A stretch of 64,000 nucleotides of DNA from Bradyrhizobium sp. 164 (GCF_023073715.1 NZ_JADPKA010000110.1:372001-436000), one strand, 5' to 3'; shown: positions 30,567 through 38,901, numbered from the stretch's first letter. The notes: generated from the sequence alone by a model not told the origin. A program made the numbers and translations.

Positions 30567-31283
30567 TCAATCCGTGGTGCTGACTTCCCAAGTGGCGTGG
30601 CGCACGCCCGGAAGGTGCTGGAGATCCGTCGCGACCGCGTTCAGCTCGTTCGGATCGACCGCGGTCGCTACCAGCTTTGCGACGATCTCCAGGATGTCCT
30701 CGCCGATCTCCACCAGGTCGATATCAGCAACGGAATATTTCGCGGCTTCCAACCTCTCGACGAGGCGGTCGCGCATGTCAGGCAGAGCGTCGGCCGCCAC
30801 CGCTATCTTGAAGTAATAGGTCGCCTCCAGTGCCCGCTCATTCAGCGGAATGCGATTGATAGCATTGACGAGTGGACGCAGCAGTGTGTTTCCGGCGATG
30901 ACGAACACGGTCAGCGCCGCGGCCTGCGCGACCATGTCGGCCCCGGCGCAGGAGCCGACCGCGGCGGAGGCCCATAGCGTCGCGGCCGTATTGAGCCCGC
31001 GCACGTCCATGCCCTGCTTCATAATGACACCGGCGCCGAGGAATCCGATGCCGGAGACGACGTAGGAGATCACCCGCACCGCGCCGGCGGCGCCATCCAG
31101 ATGCATGGCGAGATCGACAAAGGCGGCGGCGCCGACCGCGACCAGCACATTGGTGCGCAGGCCCGCGGTGCGCTGGCGGTACTGCCGCTCGGCGCCGATC
31201 AGCGTCCCCAGCACGAAGGCCGTGAACAGGCTGATCAGCGTGTCTCCAAAATCGGCAATCTGGAATGTCGTCAGAAACCGCAT
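30567..31283 (-). CDS. MgtC/SapB family membrane protein
   Basis: A 238-residue MgtC-like protein. The N-terminal membrane domain has FVLGTLIGAERQYRQRTAGLRTNVLVAVGAAAFV, the MgtC signature, then SGIGFLGAGVIMKQG and LNTAATLWASAAVG. A cytosolic ACT-like domain starts near residue 150. MgtC proteins inhibit the F-type ATPase or serve Mg2+ limitation and virulence in other bacteria. AGGGG stands before the ATG. It lies 30 bases after the WD40 gene on the same strand, so it may be the last gene of the zinc operon. Confidence 0.9.
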   Translation of the reverse strand: MRFLTTFQIADFGDTLISLFTAFVLGTLIGAERQYRQRTAGLRTNVLVAVGAAAFVDLAMHLDGAAGAVRVISYVVSGIGFLGAGVIMKQGMDVRGLNTAATLWASAAVGSCAGADMVAQAAALTVFVIAGNTLLRPLVNAINRIPLNERALEATYYFKIAVAADALPDMRDRLVERLEAAKYSVADIDLVEIGEDILEIVAKLVATAVDPNELNAVATDLQHLPGVRHATWEVSTTD

Positions 31284-31313
31284 GGTCCCCTATACGGCCG
31301 GGACCATGACAGA

Positions 31314-32333
31314 TTAAAGCTCCAGCAGGCCGCCGTCCCCATTTTCATCCGCAAACGCCAGCAGCGTGCCCTTGGCGTTCCAGGCGAGCGCGGCCACGGG
31401 TGGCGTGCCGTTGCGGCGGACCAGGATTTCCGCACCGTCCTCCAGCCGCACCATCAGCACGGTGCCGTCGCTGTAGCCGGCGGCAAGGATATCGTTCTTG
31501 GGGTGGCAGGCCACCACGGACACGCGGGCCTGGAGCGGCGCGAGCATCGCGGGCTCCTTGCCCATCGGACCGTCCTTGCTGGCAAACGGCCACAGGATGA
31601 CGGTGTCGGCGCCCGAGGTCGCCAGAGCCTTGCCGCCGGCGCTCCAGGACATCGAGCGGACGCGGCCGGGATAGCCGGTCATGCGCATGTGCCTGTTATC
31701 GGCGAGCCGCCAGCCGTGCAGCGCCGCCTCGTGCATCGCGGTGACCAGGAACTTGTTGTCCGGGCTGAAGGTGACGGCGAGATGCGAGCCGGCCCACGGG
31801 AGGAATTCGGCTGTGGCAGCCATGTTGGGAAACCACAACGTCGCGCCGTTGTAATGTGCGATCGCAAGCCGCAGGCCTTTTGGCGCGAAGGCAAGCCCGC
31901 CGACCGTCGAGGGCACTTCGATCGACTTCTCCTCGTTCTTGCCGCTCTTGACGTTCGCCGTCTTGCCAGCCGACCACGCTAAGGCGCCGTCTGGATGCAG
32001 CGCCACCGCATCGATCCAGCGCATTTTGGGGTCGGTGGCGAGCAGCGTCACCTCGCCCTTGGCATCGAGCGACACGACCTTGCCGTCGTCGCCGCCCATG
32101 ACGAGGCGCTTGCCGTCGGAGGCGGTCGAGAGAATGCCGCCGCTGTGCACGGCGACCGTGCTGATCTCGCCCTTGGCGTCGACCAGCGCGACTTTCTCCT
32201 CGCCGCCGACGAAGGCGGCCCGATCGGCCAGGAAATGCGCCGAGGTCACGCCCATGCCGAGCGCGATCGGCTTGACGCGGTCGGTGACGGAGACGATCGA
32301 GGCGGAATCAGGAGCCGGCGTAAACTCTTTCAT
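31314..32333 (-). CDS. WD40 beta-propeller protein of the zinc operon
   Basis: A 339-residue cytoplasmic protein made of about seven WD40-like repeats. Blades are seen around SGGILSTASDGKRLVMGGDDGKVVSLD, VGGLAFAPKGLRLAIAH, LAVTFSPDNKFLVTAMHEAALHGWRL, RVRSMSWSAGGKALATSGADTVILW and VSVVACHPKNDILAAGYSDGTVLMVRL. No signal peptide and no enzyme motif. The ATG overlaps the CobW stop (TGATG), so the two are translationally coupled. A dedicated protein-protein scaffold for the CobW zinc GTPase is the simplest inference. Confidence 0.85.
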   Translation of the reverse strand: MKEFTPAPDSASIVSVTDRVKPIALGMGVTSAHFLADRAAFVGGEEKVALVDAKGEISTVAVHSGGILSTASDGKRLVMGGDDGKVVSLDAKGEVTLLATDPKMRWIDAVALHPDGALAWSAGKTANVKSGKNEEKSIEVPSTVGGLAFAPKGLRLAIAHYNGATLWFPNMAATAEFLPWAGSHLAVTFSPDNKFLVTAMHEAALHGWRLADNRHMRMTGYPGRVRSMSWSAGGKALATSGADTVILWPFASKDGPMGKEPAMLAPLQARVSVVACHPKNDILAAGYSDGTVLMVRLEDGAEILVRRNGTPPVAALAWNAKGTLLAFADENGDGGLLEL

Positions 32334-33370
32334 CACGAGACGATGCAGCTCTCAAAACCCTTGCGGATGGCCTCTTCCGGCAGTTCGCGGCCGATGAAGA
32401 CGAGGCGGCTCTCGCGCGGCTCACCCTCCTTCCACTTCCGCTGGTGGTTGCCCTCCAGCATCATGTGGACGCCTTGGAAGACGTAGCGGTCATCGTCATC
32501 GTGGAAGGCGAGGATGCCCTTGGAGCGCAGGATCTTGCCGCCCTCGACCTGCACCAGGTTCTGGAGCCAGGGCATGAACACGTTCGGATCGAGCGGCTTG
32601 TCGGTTTTCAATGACAGCGACTGCATGTCCTCGTCGTGATAGTGCTTCAGGCCATGGCCGTGATGATGGTCGTGACCACGGTGGTGATGATCATGGTCGT
32701 GATCATGATCATCGGCCTCAAGGAAATCCGGCTCGATGTCGAGGATGCGGTCGAGGTCGAACGCGCCGCGATCGAGCACGTCAGCCAGCGCCACCGAACA
32801 GCGCTCGGTGCGATGCAGCTTCGCATAGGGATTGATGGCGCGGATGCGGGCCTCGACCTCCGCGAGCTCGCCCTTGTTGACGAGATCGGTCTTGTTCAGC
32901 ACGATCACGTCGGCGAACGCGATCTGGTTCTTCGCCTCGGGCGCGTCTTTCAGCCGGTCGGACAACCACTTTGCATCGGCGACCGTCACCACTGCGTCGA
33001 GCCGCGCGTTTTTCTGCACGTCCTCGTCGACGAAGAAGGTCTGGGCGACGGGCGCGGGATCGGCAAGGCCCGTGGTCTCGACGATGATGGCGTCGAACTT
33101 CCCCTTGCGCTTCATCAAGCCGTCCATGATGCGCACGAGGTCGCCGCGCACGGTGCAGCAGATGCAACCGTTGTTCATCTCGAACACTTCCTCATCGGCG
33201 CCGATGATGAGATCGTTGTCGATGCCGATCTCGCCGAATTCGTTGACGATGACAGCGTATTTCTTGCCGTGGTTTTCCGACAGGATGCGATTCAAAAGCG
33301 TGGTCTTGCCGGCACCGAGATAGCCGGTCAGGACGGTCACGGGAATTTTTGGGGAGGTCACTTCAGACAT
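32333..33370 (-). CDS. CobW/ZNG1-type zinc GTPase metallochaperone
   Basis: A 345-residue G3E GTPase. P-loop GYLGAGKTTLLNRIL (about residues 16-30), metal site NGCICCTVRGDL (CxCC, about 67-78), NKTD nucleotide motif in VLNKTDLVNKG. A His/Asp-rich insertion of about 35 residues (runs such as DHDHDHDHHHRGHDHHHGHG) comes before the C-terminal CobW domain. Members of this class deliver zinc to client enzymes under zinc starvation and are often Zur-regulated. Here it follows the ZnuA-like gene by 54 bases and overlaps the WD40 gene. Confidence 0.95.
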   Translation of the reverse strand: MSEVTSPKIPVTVLTGYLGAGKTTLLNRILSENHGKKYAVIVNEFGEIGIDNDLIIGADEEVFEMNNGCICCTVRGDLVRIMDGLMKRKGKFDAIIVETTGLADPAPVAQTFFVDEDVQKNARLDAVVTVADAKWLSDRLKDAPEAKNQIAFADVIVLNKTDLVNKGELAEVEARIRAINPYAKLHRTERCSVALADVLDRGAFDLDRILDIEPDFLEADDHDHDHDHHHRGHDHHHGHGLKHYHDEDMQSLSLKTDKPLDPNVFMPWLQNLVQVEGGKILRSKGILAFHDDDDRYVFQGVHMMLEGNHQRKWKEGEPRESRLVFIGRELPEEAIRKGFESCIVS

Positions 33371-33424
33371 AACAACTCCGGATTTCGGGCTTTCGCGCGA
33401 CGCGAGGCGGGGTGGCCCCCTGCC

Positions 33425-34288
33425 CTAATGGTCAAGCGCGCTGATCAGGGCCTTTATATTGTGCCTGACCATGTCAATGTAAGTGGGTGCAGGCCCCTTT
33501 TCGCCGGTTAAACCGTCGGAAATCAGGGTCCCGCCGACCTTTGCGCCGGTCTCGGCCGCGATCCGCCGGATCAGCCGGTCATCGCTGATATTTTCCAGGA
33601 ATACTGCCGGGATTTTTTCGGCCTTGATCTGGCCGATGATCGCGGCGATGTCGCGCGCGCTGGGCTCGGTCTCCGTGGAGACGCCCAAGGGGGCGATGAA
33701 CCGGATACCATATTCGGCGGAAAAATAGCCGAAGGCGTCGTGGGTGGAGATCACCTTGCGCCGCTCCAGTGGGATTCTCGCCACGGCTTCGCGGACCTCA
33801 CTGTCGAGGGCTTCGAGTGTTTCCAGATAGGCTTTGGCCCGAGCGCGGAAGAACTCCGCGTCATCCGGGGCAGCAGCGGCGAGCGCATTGGCGATATCGG
33901 TGACGTAGATCTTGGTATTGGGGATGGACTGCCAAGCGTGGGGATCTGCGGCCGAACCCAATTTCAGGGGCGTGATACCGGCGCTTGCAGTCACGACCGT
34001 CGCCTTGCTGCCGGAGGATTGCACGAGCCGCGGCAGCCATCCCTCGAGGCCGAGCCCGTTGACGACGACGAGCTTTGCATCGGCGATCCGCTTCGCATCG
34101 CTCGGCGCAGGCGTGTAGACGTGGACGTCGCTGTCGGCGCCGACCAGCGTGGTCAGATTGATCCGGTCACCACCGACATTGCGGACGAAATCGGCCAGGA
34201 TCGAGAAGCTCGCGACCACGTTGAGCCGCTCGGCGGCGTGCAGCGGCGAGGCGATCAGCAACAGCGCGCAAAGCAGGATGAGCCGCAT
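33425..34288 (-). CDS. znuA: metal ABC transporter substrate-binding protein, ZnuA-like
   Basis: A 287-residue cluster A-I binding protein. Signal peptide MRLILLCALLLIASPLHA. Metal ligands are expected in DSDVHVYTPAPSD, DPHAWQS, STHDAFGYFSAEYG and ISDGLTG. It lacks the long His-rich loop of many ZnuA proteins, so manganese is an alternative cargo; the Zur-like box and the CobW neighbour favour zinc. The ATG at 34288 has GGAAG eight bases upstream, while a GTG six bases earlier would give the GTGA overlap with the permease. Confidence 0.88.
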   Translation of the reverse strand: MRLILLCALLLIASPLHAAERLNVVASFSILADFVRNVGGDRINLTTLVGADSDVHVYTPAPSDAKRIADAKLVVVNGLGLEGWLPRLVQSSGSKATVVTASAGITPLKLGSAADPHAWQSIPNTKIYVTDIANALAAAAPDDAEFFRARAKAYLETLEALDSEVREAVARIPLERRKVISTHDAFGYFSAEYGIRFIAPLGVSTETEPSARDIAAIIGQIKAEKIPAVFLENISDDRLIRRIAAETGAKVGGTLISDGLTGEKGPAPTYIDMVRHNIKALISALDH

Positions 34289-34290
34289 CG

Positions 34291-35160
34291 TCACGCTTCC
34301 AGATGCCGGCCGGGAAACAATTGCCGGACGATACCGCCGACGCGGCCGAACAGGACGGAGGCCACGTAGAGCACCGTCGCCACGAGAATGATCGCAGGGC
34401 CCGACGGCACTCGGGTCTGGAACGACAGCACGAGGCCGGCATAGCCCGAAACCGCGGCAGCAATCACGGCGATGCAGATCATGGCGGTGAGATCGCGCGA
34501 CCAGAATCGCGCAATGCCGGCCGGCAGGATCATGAGGCCGACCGCAAGCAGCGTGCCGAGCGCCTGAAAGCCGTTGACGAGGTTGATCACGACGAGCGCG
34601 AGGAAGGCGAGATGCGCAGGGCCCCCGGCGCGACTCACCGTGCGCAGGAACAAGGGATCGACGCTCTCGATCACCAGCGGGCGGTAGATCACCGCAAGCA
34701 CCAGGAGCGTCACCGTGGCGTTGAAGGCCACCACTAGCAGCGTCTGGTCGTCCATCGCGAGAATGTTGCCGAACAGTACATGCAACAGGTCGATATTGGT
34801 CCCCTTGATCGAGACGATGGTAACGCCGAGCGCCAGCGAGGCCAGGTAGAAGGTGGCCAGCGAAGCGTCCTCCTTCAGCCCGGTCGAGCGCGCGACCACA
34901 CCGGCGAGGATTGCGACCGCAAAGCCGGCGATCAGGCCGCCGGCGGTCATCGCGAACAGGTTGAGCCCGGAGAGCAGGAAGCCAACGGCGGCGCCCGGCA
35001 GGATCGCATGTGCCATGGCATCGCCGACGAGGCTCATCCGCCGCAGCATCAGGAACACGCCGATCGGCGCGCCTGCCAGCGACAGTGCGATCACGGCGGC
35101 GAGTGCCCGCCGCATGAACTCGAATTCGGTGAACGGACCGATCAGCGCGTCATAGGCCAT
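34291..35160 (-). CDS. znuB: metal ABC transporter permease, ZnuB-like
   Basis: A 289-residue inner-membrane permease of the ABC-3 family with eight or nine helices. Family features are MLRRMSLVGDAMAHAILPGAAVGFLLSG (about residues 38-65) and the later GTLLAVGLMILPAGIARFWSRDLTAM, the coupling region to the ATPase. The ATG at 35160 follows the ATPase stop by six bases and has no strong site of its own, which suits translational coupling. Partner of the ZnuC- and ZnuA-like genes. Confidence 0.93.
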   Translation of the reverse strand: MAYDALIGPFTEFEFMRRALAAVIALSLAGAPIGVFLMLRRMSLVGDAMAHAILPGAAVGFLLSGLNLFAMTAGGLIAGFAVAILAGVVARSTGLKEDASLATFYLASLALGVTIVSIKGTNIDLLHVLFGNILAMDDQTLLVVAFNATVTLLVLAVIYRPLVIESVDPLFLRTVSRAGGPAHLAFLALVVINLVNGFQALGTLLAVGLMILPAGIARFWSRDLTAMICIAVIAAAVSGYAGLVLSFQTRVPSGPAIILVATVLYVASVLFGRVGGIVRQLFPGRHLEA

Positions 35161-35166
35161 TTGCAA

Positions 35167-35922
35167 TCACGCCGCCTGCGACCGCCCGTCGTCGCCGGCG
35201 CAGGCCGCCGCGCTGTCGTCGAAAGCCTCGCACATCCGCATCGCAACCATCAGGTTTTCCGGCGTCAGCACCTCGGCCGTCGGTCCCCAGGCCACGGGGC
35301 CGCGCGCCAGCACCAGTGTCTCGCTGAAATGGGTACGCACCATCTCCATATCGTGCAGCGCGGCCAGCACGGTGCGGCCCTCGGTGTGCCAATTCTTCAC
35401 CAGCGCGAGCAGATCGGCCGTGGTCTTGCTGTCGATGGCGTTGAAGGGCTCGTCGAGCACGATCAGACTCGCGTCCTGAAGCAGCACCCGGGCGAACAGC
35501 ACGCGTTGCATCTGGCCGCCGGAGAGCGTGCCGATCGGACGGTTCTCGAAACCGTTGAGGCCAACGGCGGCAATTGCGCGCAGGATTTTGTCCCGCGCAG
35601 CCTTGCCGATGCCGCCGAACAGGCCGGTCCCGCGCCACAGCCCGGTGCCGACGAAATCGAACACCGAGATCGGAAAGCTGCGGTCGATCTCGGCGCTCTG
35701 CGGCAGGTAGGCGATGTCCCTGCTGTCGAGGCCGCCGAGGTGGATGCTGCCGTCGAGCGGCTTGAGGATGCCGACGATGCCGCGCAGCAGCGTCGACTTG
35801 CCGGCGCCGTTCGGGCCGATCACTGCGACCAGCGCGCCGGATGCGACCTCGCCATTGAGATGGTGCACGGCCGGATGCCGGTCATAGCCGAGCGTGACGT
35901 TGTGGAAGTGCAGTGCCGCCAT
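35167..35922 (-). CDS. znuC: metal ABC transporter ATP-binding protein, ZnuC-like
   Basis: A 251-residue ABC ATPase. Walker A GPNGAGKSTLLRG (about residue 36), signature LSGGQMQRVLFARVLL (about 140), Walker B LIVLDEPFNAID (about 162) and the H-loop ALHDMEM. AYLPQSAEIDRSFPISVFDFV is the Q-loop region of zinc/manganese importers. The ATG at 35922 has GAGG five bases upstream; a GTG at 35928 overlaps the small upstream gene's stop as GTGA. It powers the ZnuB-like permease. Confidence 0.95.
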   Translation of the reverse strand: MAALHFHNVTLGYDRHPAVHHLNGEVASGALVAVIGPNGAGKSTLLRGIVGILKPLDGSIHLGGLDSRDIAYLPQSAEIDRSFPISVFDFVGTGLWRGTGLFGGIGKAARDKILRAIAAVGLNGFENRPIGTLSGGQMQRVLFARVLLQDASLIVLDEPFNAIDSKTTADLLALVKNWHTEGRTVLAALHDMEMVRTHFSETLVLARGPVAWGPTAEVLTPENLMVAMRMCEAFDDSAAACAGDDGRSQAA

Positions 35923-35924
35923 GG

Positions 35925-36149
35925 TCACCTCATCGCCAGAAAGACCATGCCCCAGAGCACCGCGCAGACAGCGAGCGCGGCCGCGAGGCGGCCGGCCATG
36001 GTCATGCGCAGGATCGACCAGGGGGCCGCCTGGGCCGGATGCGGCGAAGCGGGATCATGGACATGGGCATGGGTGTGGTCATGCCCCTGCGAATGCACGT
36101 GGTCGTGGGAGTGGTCGTGATGACGGGCGTGAGACACGGCGGGAACCAT
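35925..36149 (-). CDS. small His-rich tail-anchored protein, first gene of the zinc operon
   Basis: 74 residues, no family recognised. The first half is a metal-binding-like string with about 16 His (HARHHDHSHDHVH, GHDHTHAHVHD). The C-terminal half is one membrane helix (LAAALAVCAVLWGMVFLAM) ending a few residues from the stop, so it is tail-anchored with the His part probably facing the cytosol. It overlaps znuC by a GTGA-type junction. The ATG lies only eight bases from the Zur-like palindrome and no ribosome-binding site is visible, so a leaderless or very short leader message is likely. Probable zinc buffer or chaperone for the importer or CobW. Confidence 0.72.
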   Translation of the reverse strand: MVPAVSHARHHDHSHDHVHSQGHDHTHAHVHDPASPHPAQAAPWSILRMTMAGRLAAALAVCAVLWGMVFLAMR

Positions 36150-36157
36150 GCGAGGAC

Positions 36158-36170
36158 GTTATATTATAAC
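36158..36170 (-). promoter_or_regulatory. Zur-like operator of the zinc operon
   Basis: Perfect 13-base palindrome GTTATA-T-TATAAC, matching the alphaproteobacterial Zur box core. On the minus strand it contains TATAAT, a consensus -10, so Zur-Zn would cover the promoter directly. It lies just before the His-rich gene and just after the 3' end of the permease genes. Confidence 0.8.
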
Positions 36171-36192
36171 ATTGCGTCTGTCCACGCCGGGC

Positions 36193-36693
36193 TCAAGGCT
36201 TGCCGATCAGCATGGCGATGGCGGCCGCCACGAACGGGAACGGCACCGATACGGCGCAGCGGAACCAGACGAAACGAGCCGGCATGAATGGGATCTCCCA
36301 CAGGATCACCCGCTGGAACGCGAACAGGGCCCAGGCGACGACATAGGCAACCACCTGGGGCACCCCGCCGCCCGACTTCAGCGCCACCGTGCCGATGGAG
36401 AAGCCGATGACAGGTCCGCCCGGCGTGGCGGCACCGGCGACCACGGCGGACGCGACCCCGAGCCATCCGCTGTCCGGCCCGAGCCACCCGGTGATCACCT
36501 GCTGCGGGATGATGGCGGCGATGTAGCCGGAGCCGATCACCCCCAGCGCGATCCGCGGCACGATGTTGATGAAGTCCAGCGAGCCTTCGCGCAGCGAAGC
36601 GCTGAACACGGCAGGGCCGCGGCCGAAGGCGATCAGGCCGACGCCGAACACCGAACTCCACAACAAGATGTCGATCAGAAGCGCGGCGCTCAC
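36193..36693 (-). CDS. ArsP/PF03773-like permease, half-size, second copy
   Basis: A 166-residue membrane protein with four or five helices. Features are LGPDSGWLGVASAVVAGAATPGGPVIGFSIG (about residues 72-102), whose Pro-Gly-Gly-Pro turn is typical of the predicted-permease (ArsP_1-like) family, and WALFAFQRVILWEIPFMP. Only one half of the usual two-domain permease. A GTG start overlaps the stop of the partner gene (GTGA). It probably forms a heterodimer with that partner. Substrate unknown; a metal or metalloid is possible from the family. Confidence 0.8.
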   Translation of the reverse strand: MSAALLIDILLWSSVFGVGLIAFGRGPAVFSASLREGSLDFINIVPRIALGVIGSGYIAAIIPQQVITGWLGPDSGWLGVASAVVAGAATPGGPVIGFSIGTVALKSGGGVPQVVAYVVAWALFAFQRVILWEIPFMPARFVWFRCAVSVPFPFVAAAIAMLIGKP

Positions 36694-37385
36694 GTCTCGT
36701 CATCCTTCGTCATCGGCTTCGGATAGAGCCGGACATAGACGAAGCGGCCGAGCGCGCCGGCGAGCACCGGCAGCGGCAGCGAGATCACGATCCGCCACAG
36801 CGTGAAATCGGTGCCCATGATCGGGATTTCCCATGCCACCGCCCGACCGTAGCCGATCAGGGTCCAGCTCACGACCATGGCGATGGTGGCTCCGAAATCG
36901 GCGCCGACCGCGAGCAGCGCGCTCGCGACCGGATAGGCGGTGAAGGGACCGCCCGGCAGGATCGCGCCGAAGGCGGTGCCGATCAGAAGCCCCATCAGGC
37001 CGGATTTCGGCCCGAGCGAGCGCGAGACCTTTTCGTGCGGCAGGATCTCCGAGATGAACGCACCGAGCAGACAGCCGGCCAGCACGCGCGGCAGGATGCC
37101 GCCGAACAGCGAAAGGTCGTGGGTGAGAATGTCGAGAACACCGCCCGTGCCGTCACGCCGCCAGACCAGAGCGGCGCTCACCGCCACCAGGACCGCGATG
37201 ATGATGGTCGACCAGCCGATCGGCTTGCGCACACGCCCAGGCCGCGGCTCGGAGTCCGCGTCCTCGGCAGACGCCGGGTCTTTCGGGGAAGGTTCTGACA
37301 AACGGGCTTGGGTCGGATCGAGGGGATGCCCGTCCTGATTAAGCGCGCCGGCGATGTGATGCAAACGGTGTGATGACACACCCAT
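36690..37385 (-). CDS. ArsP/PF03773-like permease, half-size, first copy
   Basis: A 231-residue protein. A hydrophilic N-terminus of about 55 residues (rich in Pro, Asp, Arg) leads to five helices. LPHEKVSRSLGPKSGLMGLLIGTAFGAILPGGPFTAYPVA (about residues 110-149; shown by its Gly-Pro-Lys-Ser and PGGPFTAYP motifs) matches the same family half as the downstream gene, as does the ending GRAVAWEIPIMGTDFTLWR. The ATG at 37385 is preferred to a TTG 33 bases earlier. The operon with the next gene would recreate a two-domain permease. Confidence 0.8.
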   Translation of the reverse strand: MGVSSHRLHHIAGALNQDGHPLDPTQARLSEPSPKDPASAEDADSEPRPGRVRKPIGWSTIIIAVLVAVSAALVWRRDGTGGVLDILTHDLSLFGGILPRVLAGCLLGAFISEILPHEKVSRSLGPKSGLMGLLIGTAFGAILPGGPFTAYPVASALLAVGADFGATIAMVVSWTLIGYGRAVAWEIPIMGTDFTLWRIVISLPLPVLAGALGRFVYVRLYPKPMTKDDET

Positions 37386-37416
37386 GCGCGCACCGCGCAA
37401 GGCAATTCCGCATAGC

Positions 37417-37443
37417 AAAAAGGCGGCCGCAGACGACCGCCTT
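37417..37443 (-). terminator. intrinsic terminator of sodB
   Basis: On the minus strand AAGGCGG-N10-CCGCCTT is followed by a T run (TTTTT). It lies about 95 bases after the sodB stop, beyond the palindromic repeat. Confidence 0.75.
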
Positions 37444-37447
37444 GTCT

Positions 37448-37526
37448 GTCATTCCGGGACGCACGAAGTGCGAACCCGGAATCTCGAGATTCCGGGTCTG
37501 GTGCTGGCGCACCATCCCGGAATGAC
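37448..37526. repeat. palindromic intergenic repeat (GTCATTCCGGG type)
   Basis: GTCATTCCGGGA...TCCCGGAATGAC outer arms with an inner AACCCGGAATCTCGAGATTCCGGGT perfect hairpin. Same class as 16685-16789. It lies directly after sodB. Confidence 0.85.
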
Positions 37527-37537
37527 GAGATGAGACC

Positions 37538-38134
37538 TCACGCCTTCTCGAACAGGGACTCGACGTATTCCCAGTTCACGAGGTTCTCGACGAACGCCTT
37601 GAGATAGTCCGGACGGCGGTTCCGATAGTCGATGTAGTAGGAGTGCTCCCAGACGTCGCAGCCGAGGATCGGGGTGGCGCCGTGCACCAGCGGATTCTCG
37701 CCGTTCGGGGTCTTGGAGATCTCAAGCTTGCCGTTCTTGACCTGGAGCCAGCACCAGCCGGAGCCAAACTGGCCGACGCCGGCCGCCTGGAAGTCGGTCT
37801 TGAACTTCTCGAAGCCGCCGAGGTCCTCGTTGATCTTCTTCTCGAGCTTGCCCGGCAGCTTGGTGCCGCCGCCATTGGGCTTCATCCAGCTCCAGAAATG
37901 AATGTGATTGTAGTGCTGGCCGGCATTGTTGAACACCGCGGGGTTCTTGCCGAACGAGCCCTTGACGATCTCTTCAAGGGATTGGCCTTCCCATTCGGTC
38001 CCCTTGAGCGCGTTGTTGCCGTTGGTGACGTAGGCCTGATGATGCTTGTCGTGATGATATTCCAGCGTCTCCTTCGACATGTACTGGCCGAGGGCGTCAT
38101 AGGCGTAAGGGAGGGGGGGCAGCGTAAAGGTCAT
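37538..38134 (-). CDS. sodB: superoxide dismutase, Fe type
   Basis: A 198-residue cytoplasmic SOD. Metal ligands: His in LEYHHDKHHQAYV (first), His in NNAGQHYNHIHFW, and Asp/His in DVWEHSYYIDYRNRRPDY. The Gln in NNAGQ sits at the Fe-SOD position and the region around TPNGENPLV lacks the Mn-type Gln, so iron is favoured, though cambialistic use is possible. The ATG lies after a GTTGCGGACAAGAAGCC leader. A palindromic repeat and a terminator follow. Confidence 0.95.
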   Translation of the reverse strand: MTFTLPPLPYAYDALGQYMSKETLEYHHDKHHQAYVTNGNNALKGTEWEGQSLEEIVKGSFGKNPAVFNNAGQHYNHIHFWSWMKPNGGGTKLPGKLEKKINEDLGGFEKFKTDFQAAGVGQFGSGWCWLQVKNGKLEISKTPNGENPLVHGATPILGCDVWEHSYYIDYRNRRPDYLKAFVENLVNWEYVESLFEKA

Positions 38135-38373
38135 GGCTTCTTGTCCGCAACTGGTGGGAACGAGTTCTAACGGTCACCCCTTATAGAAGGTTCCGTGGCC
38201 GTTAAATACCGCCAATTTGCGAAAATGCGTGAGGCGGACGCTTGGCACGATTGCATAAATCGTCGCAGCACGCGGGCATTCGCGCGGCTGGGTGCCCTGG
38301 TACAAAATAACATTGCCTTTGAGGCGCTTATCCCAGAACGAATGCATCAACCGACGTTGCGAAAGAGAAAGTC

Positions 38374-38901
38374 ATGAGCATCGAAATCGACATCCTGAAC
38401 GGCGACGCCTCGTGGCCGATCGCAGAGCCGCTGCACCAGGCGGTCTGGGGCCCGCACATGGTCGCGGATAAGCCCTGGGCTCATGTCAAATGGGCCAATG
38501 CCGATCTCCGCGTGCTGATCGAAACGCCCGAGGATGGTCTCGTCTGCCATGTCGGCGTCTACTTCCGAACCGTCACCTGGAACGGGCAGAAGGTCCATGT
38601 CGGCGGCATCGGCGGCGTCTGCACCCGCGAGGACCGGCGCGGCCGCGGCTACGCGACCATGGCGATGGACGCGGCGGTGCACACCATGCGCGCCAACGAG
38701 GCGGTGCGCTTCGCGCTGCTGTTCTGCGAGCCGCACAATTTCGCGTTCTACGAGGCGCGCAGATGGCAGCCCTTCAAGGGCGAGGTCTATTGCGAACAGC
38801 CGGAGGGCCGAATCCGCTTCGACTACATGGCACCCTACGTCTTCGACATCGTCCGCGCGCCGACGCTGGGCACCATCGACCTATGCGGCCTGCCGTGGTG
38901 A
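38374..38901 (+). CDS. GNAT family N-acetyltransferase
   Basis: A 175-residue acetyltransferase. The acetyl-CoA motif is GGIGGVCTREDRRGRGYATMAMDAA (about residues 77-101) and the late strand/helix is FALLFCEPHNFAFYEARRW. The overall pattern is close to the aminoglycoside 2'-N-acetyltransferase-like branch, but resistance is not implied. Start ATG with GAAAGAGA upstream. Stand-alone, between sodB and a MATE exporter. Confidence 0.87.
   Translation: MSIEIDILNGDASWPIAEPLHQAVWGPHMVADKPWAHVKWANADLRVLIETPEDGLVCHVGVYFRTVTWNGQKVHVGGIGGVCTREDRRGRGYATMAMDAAVHTMRANEAVRFALLFCEPHNFAFYEARRWQPFKGEVYCEQPEGRIRFDYMAPYVFDIVRAPTLGTIDLCGLPW

Noticed and set aside
32620..32720. Repeat-like GTGATGATCATGGTC stretch
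   Set aside because: Codes for the His/Asp loop of the CobW GTPase; not a separate repeat element.
34780..36120. 446-codon plus-strand frame across znuB, znuC and the His-rich gene
   Set aside because: Crosses three real minus-strand genes and has mirror-type composition.
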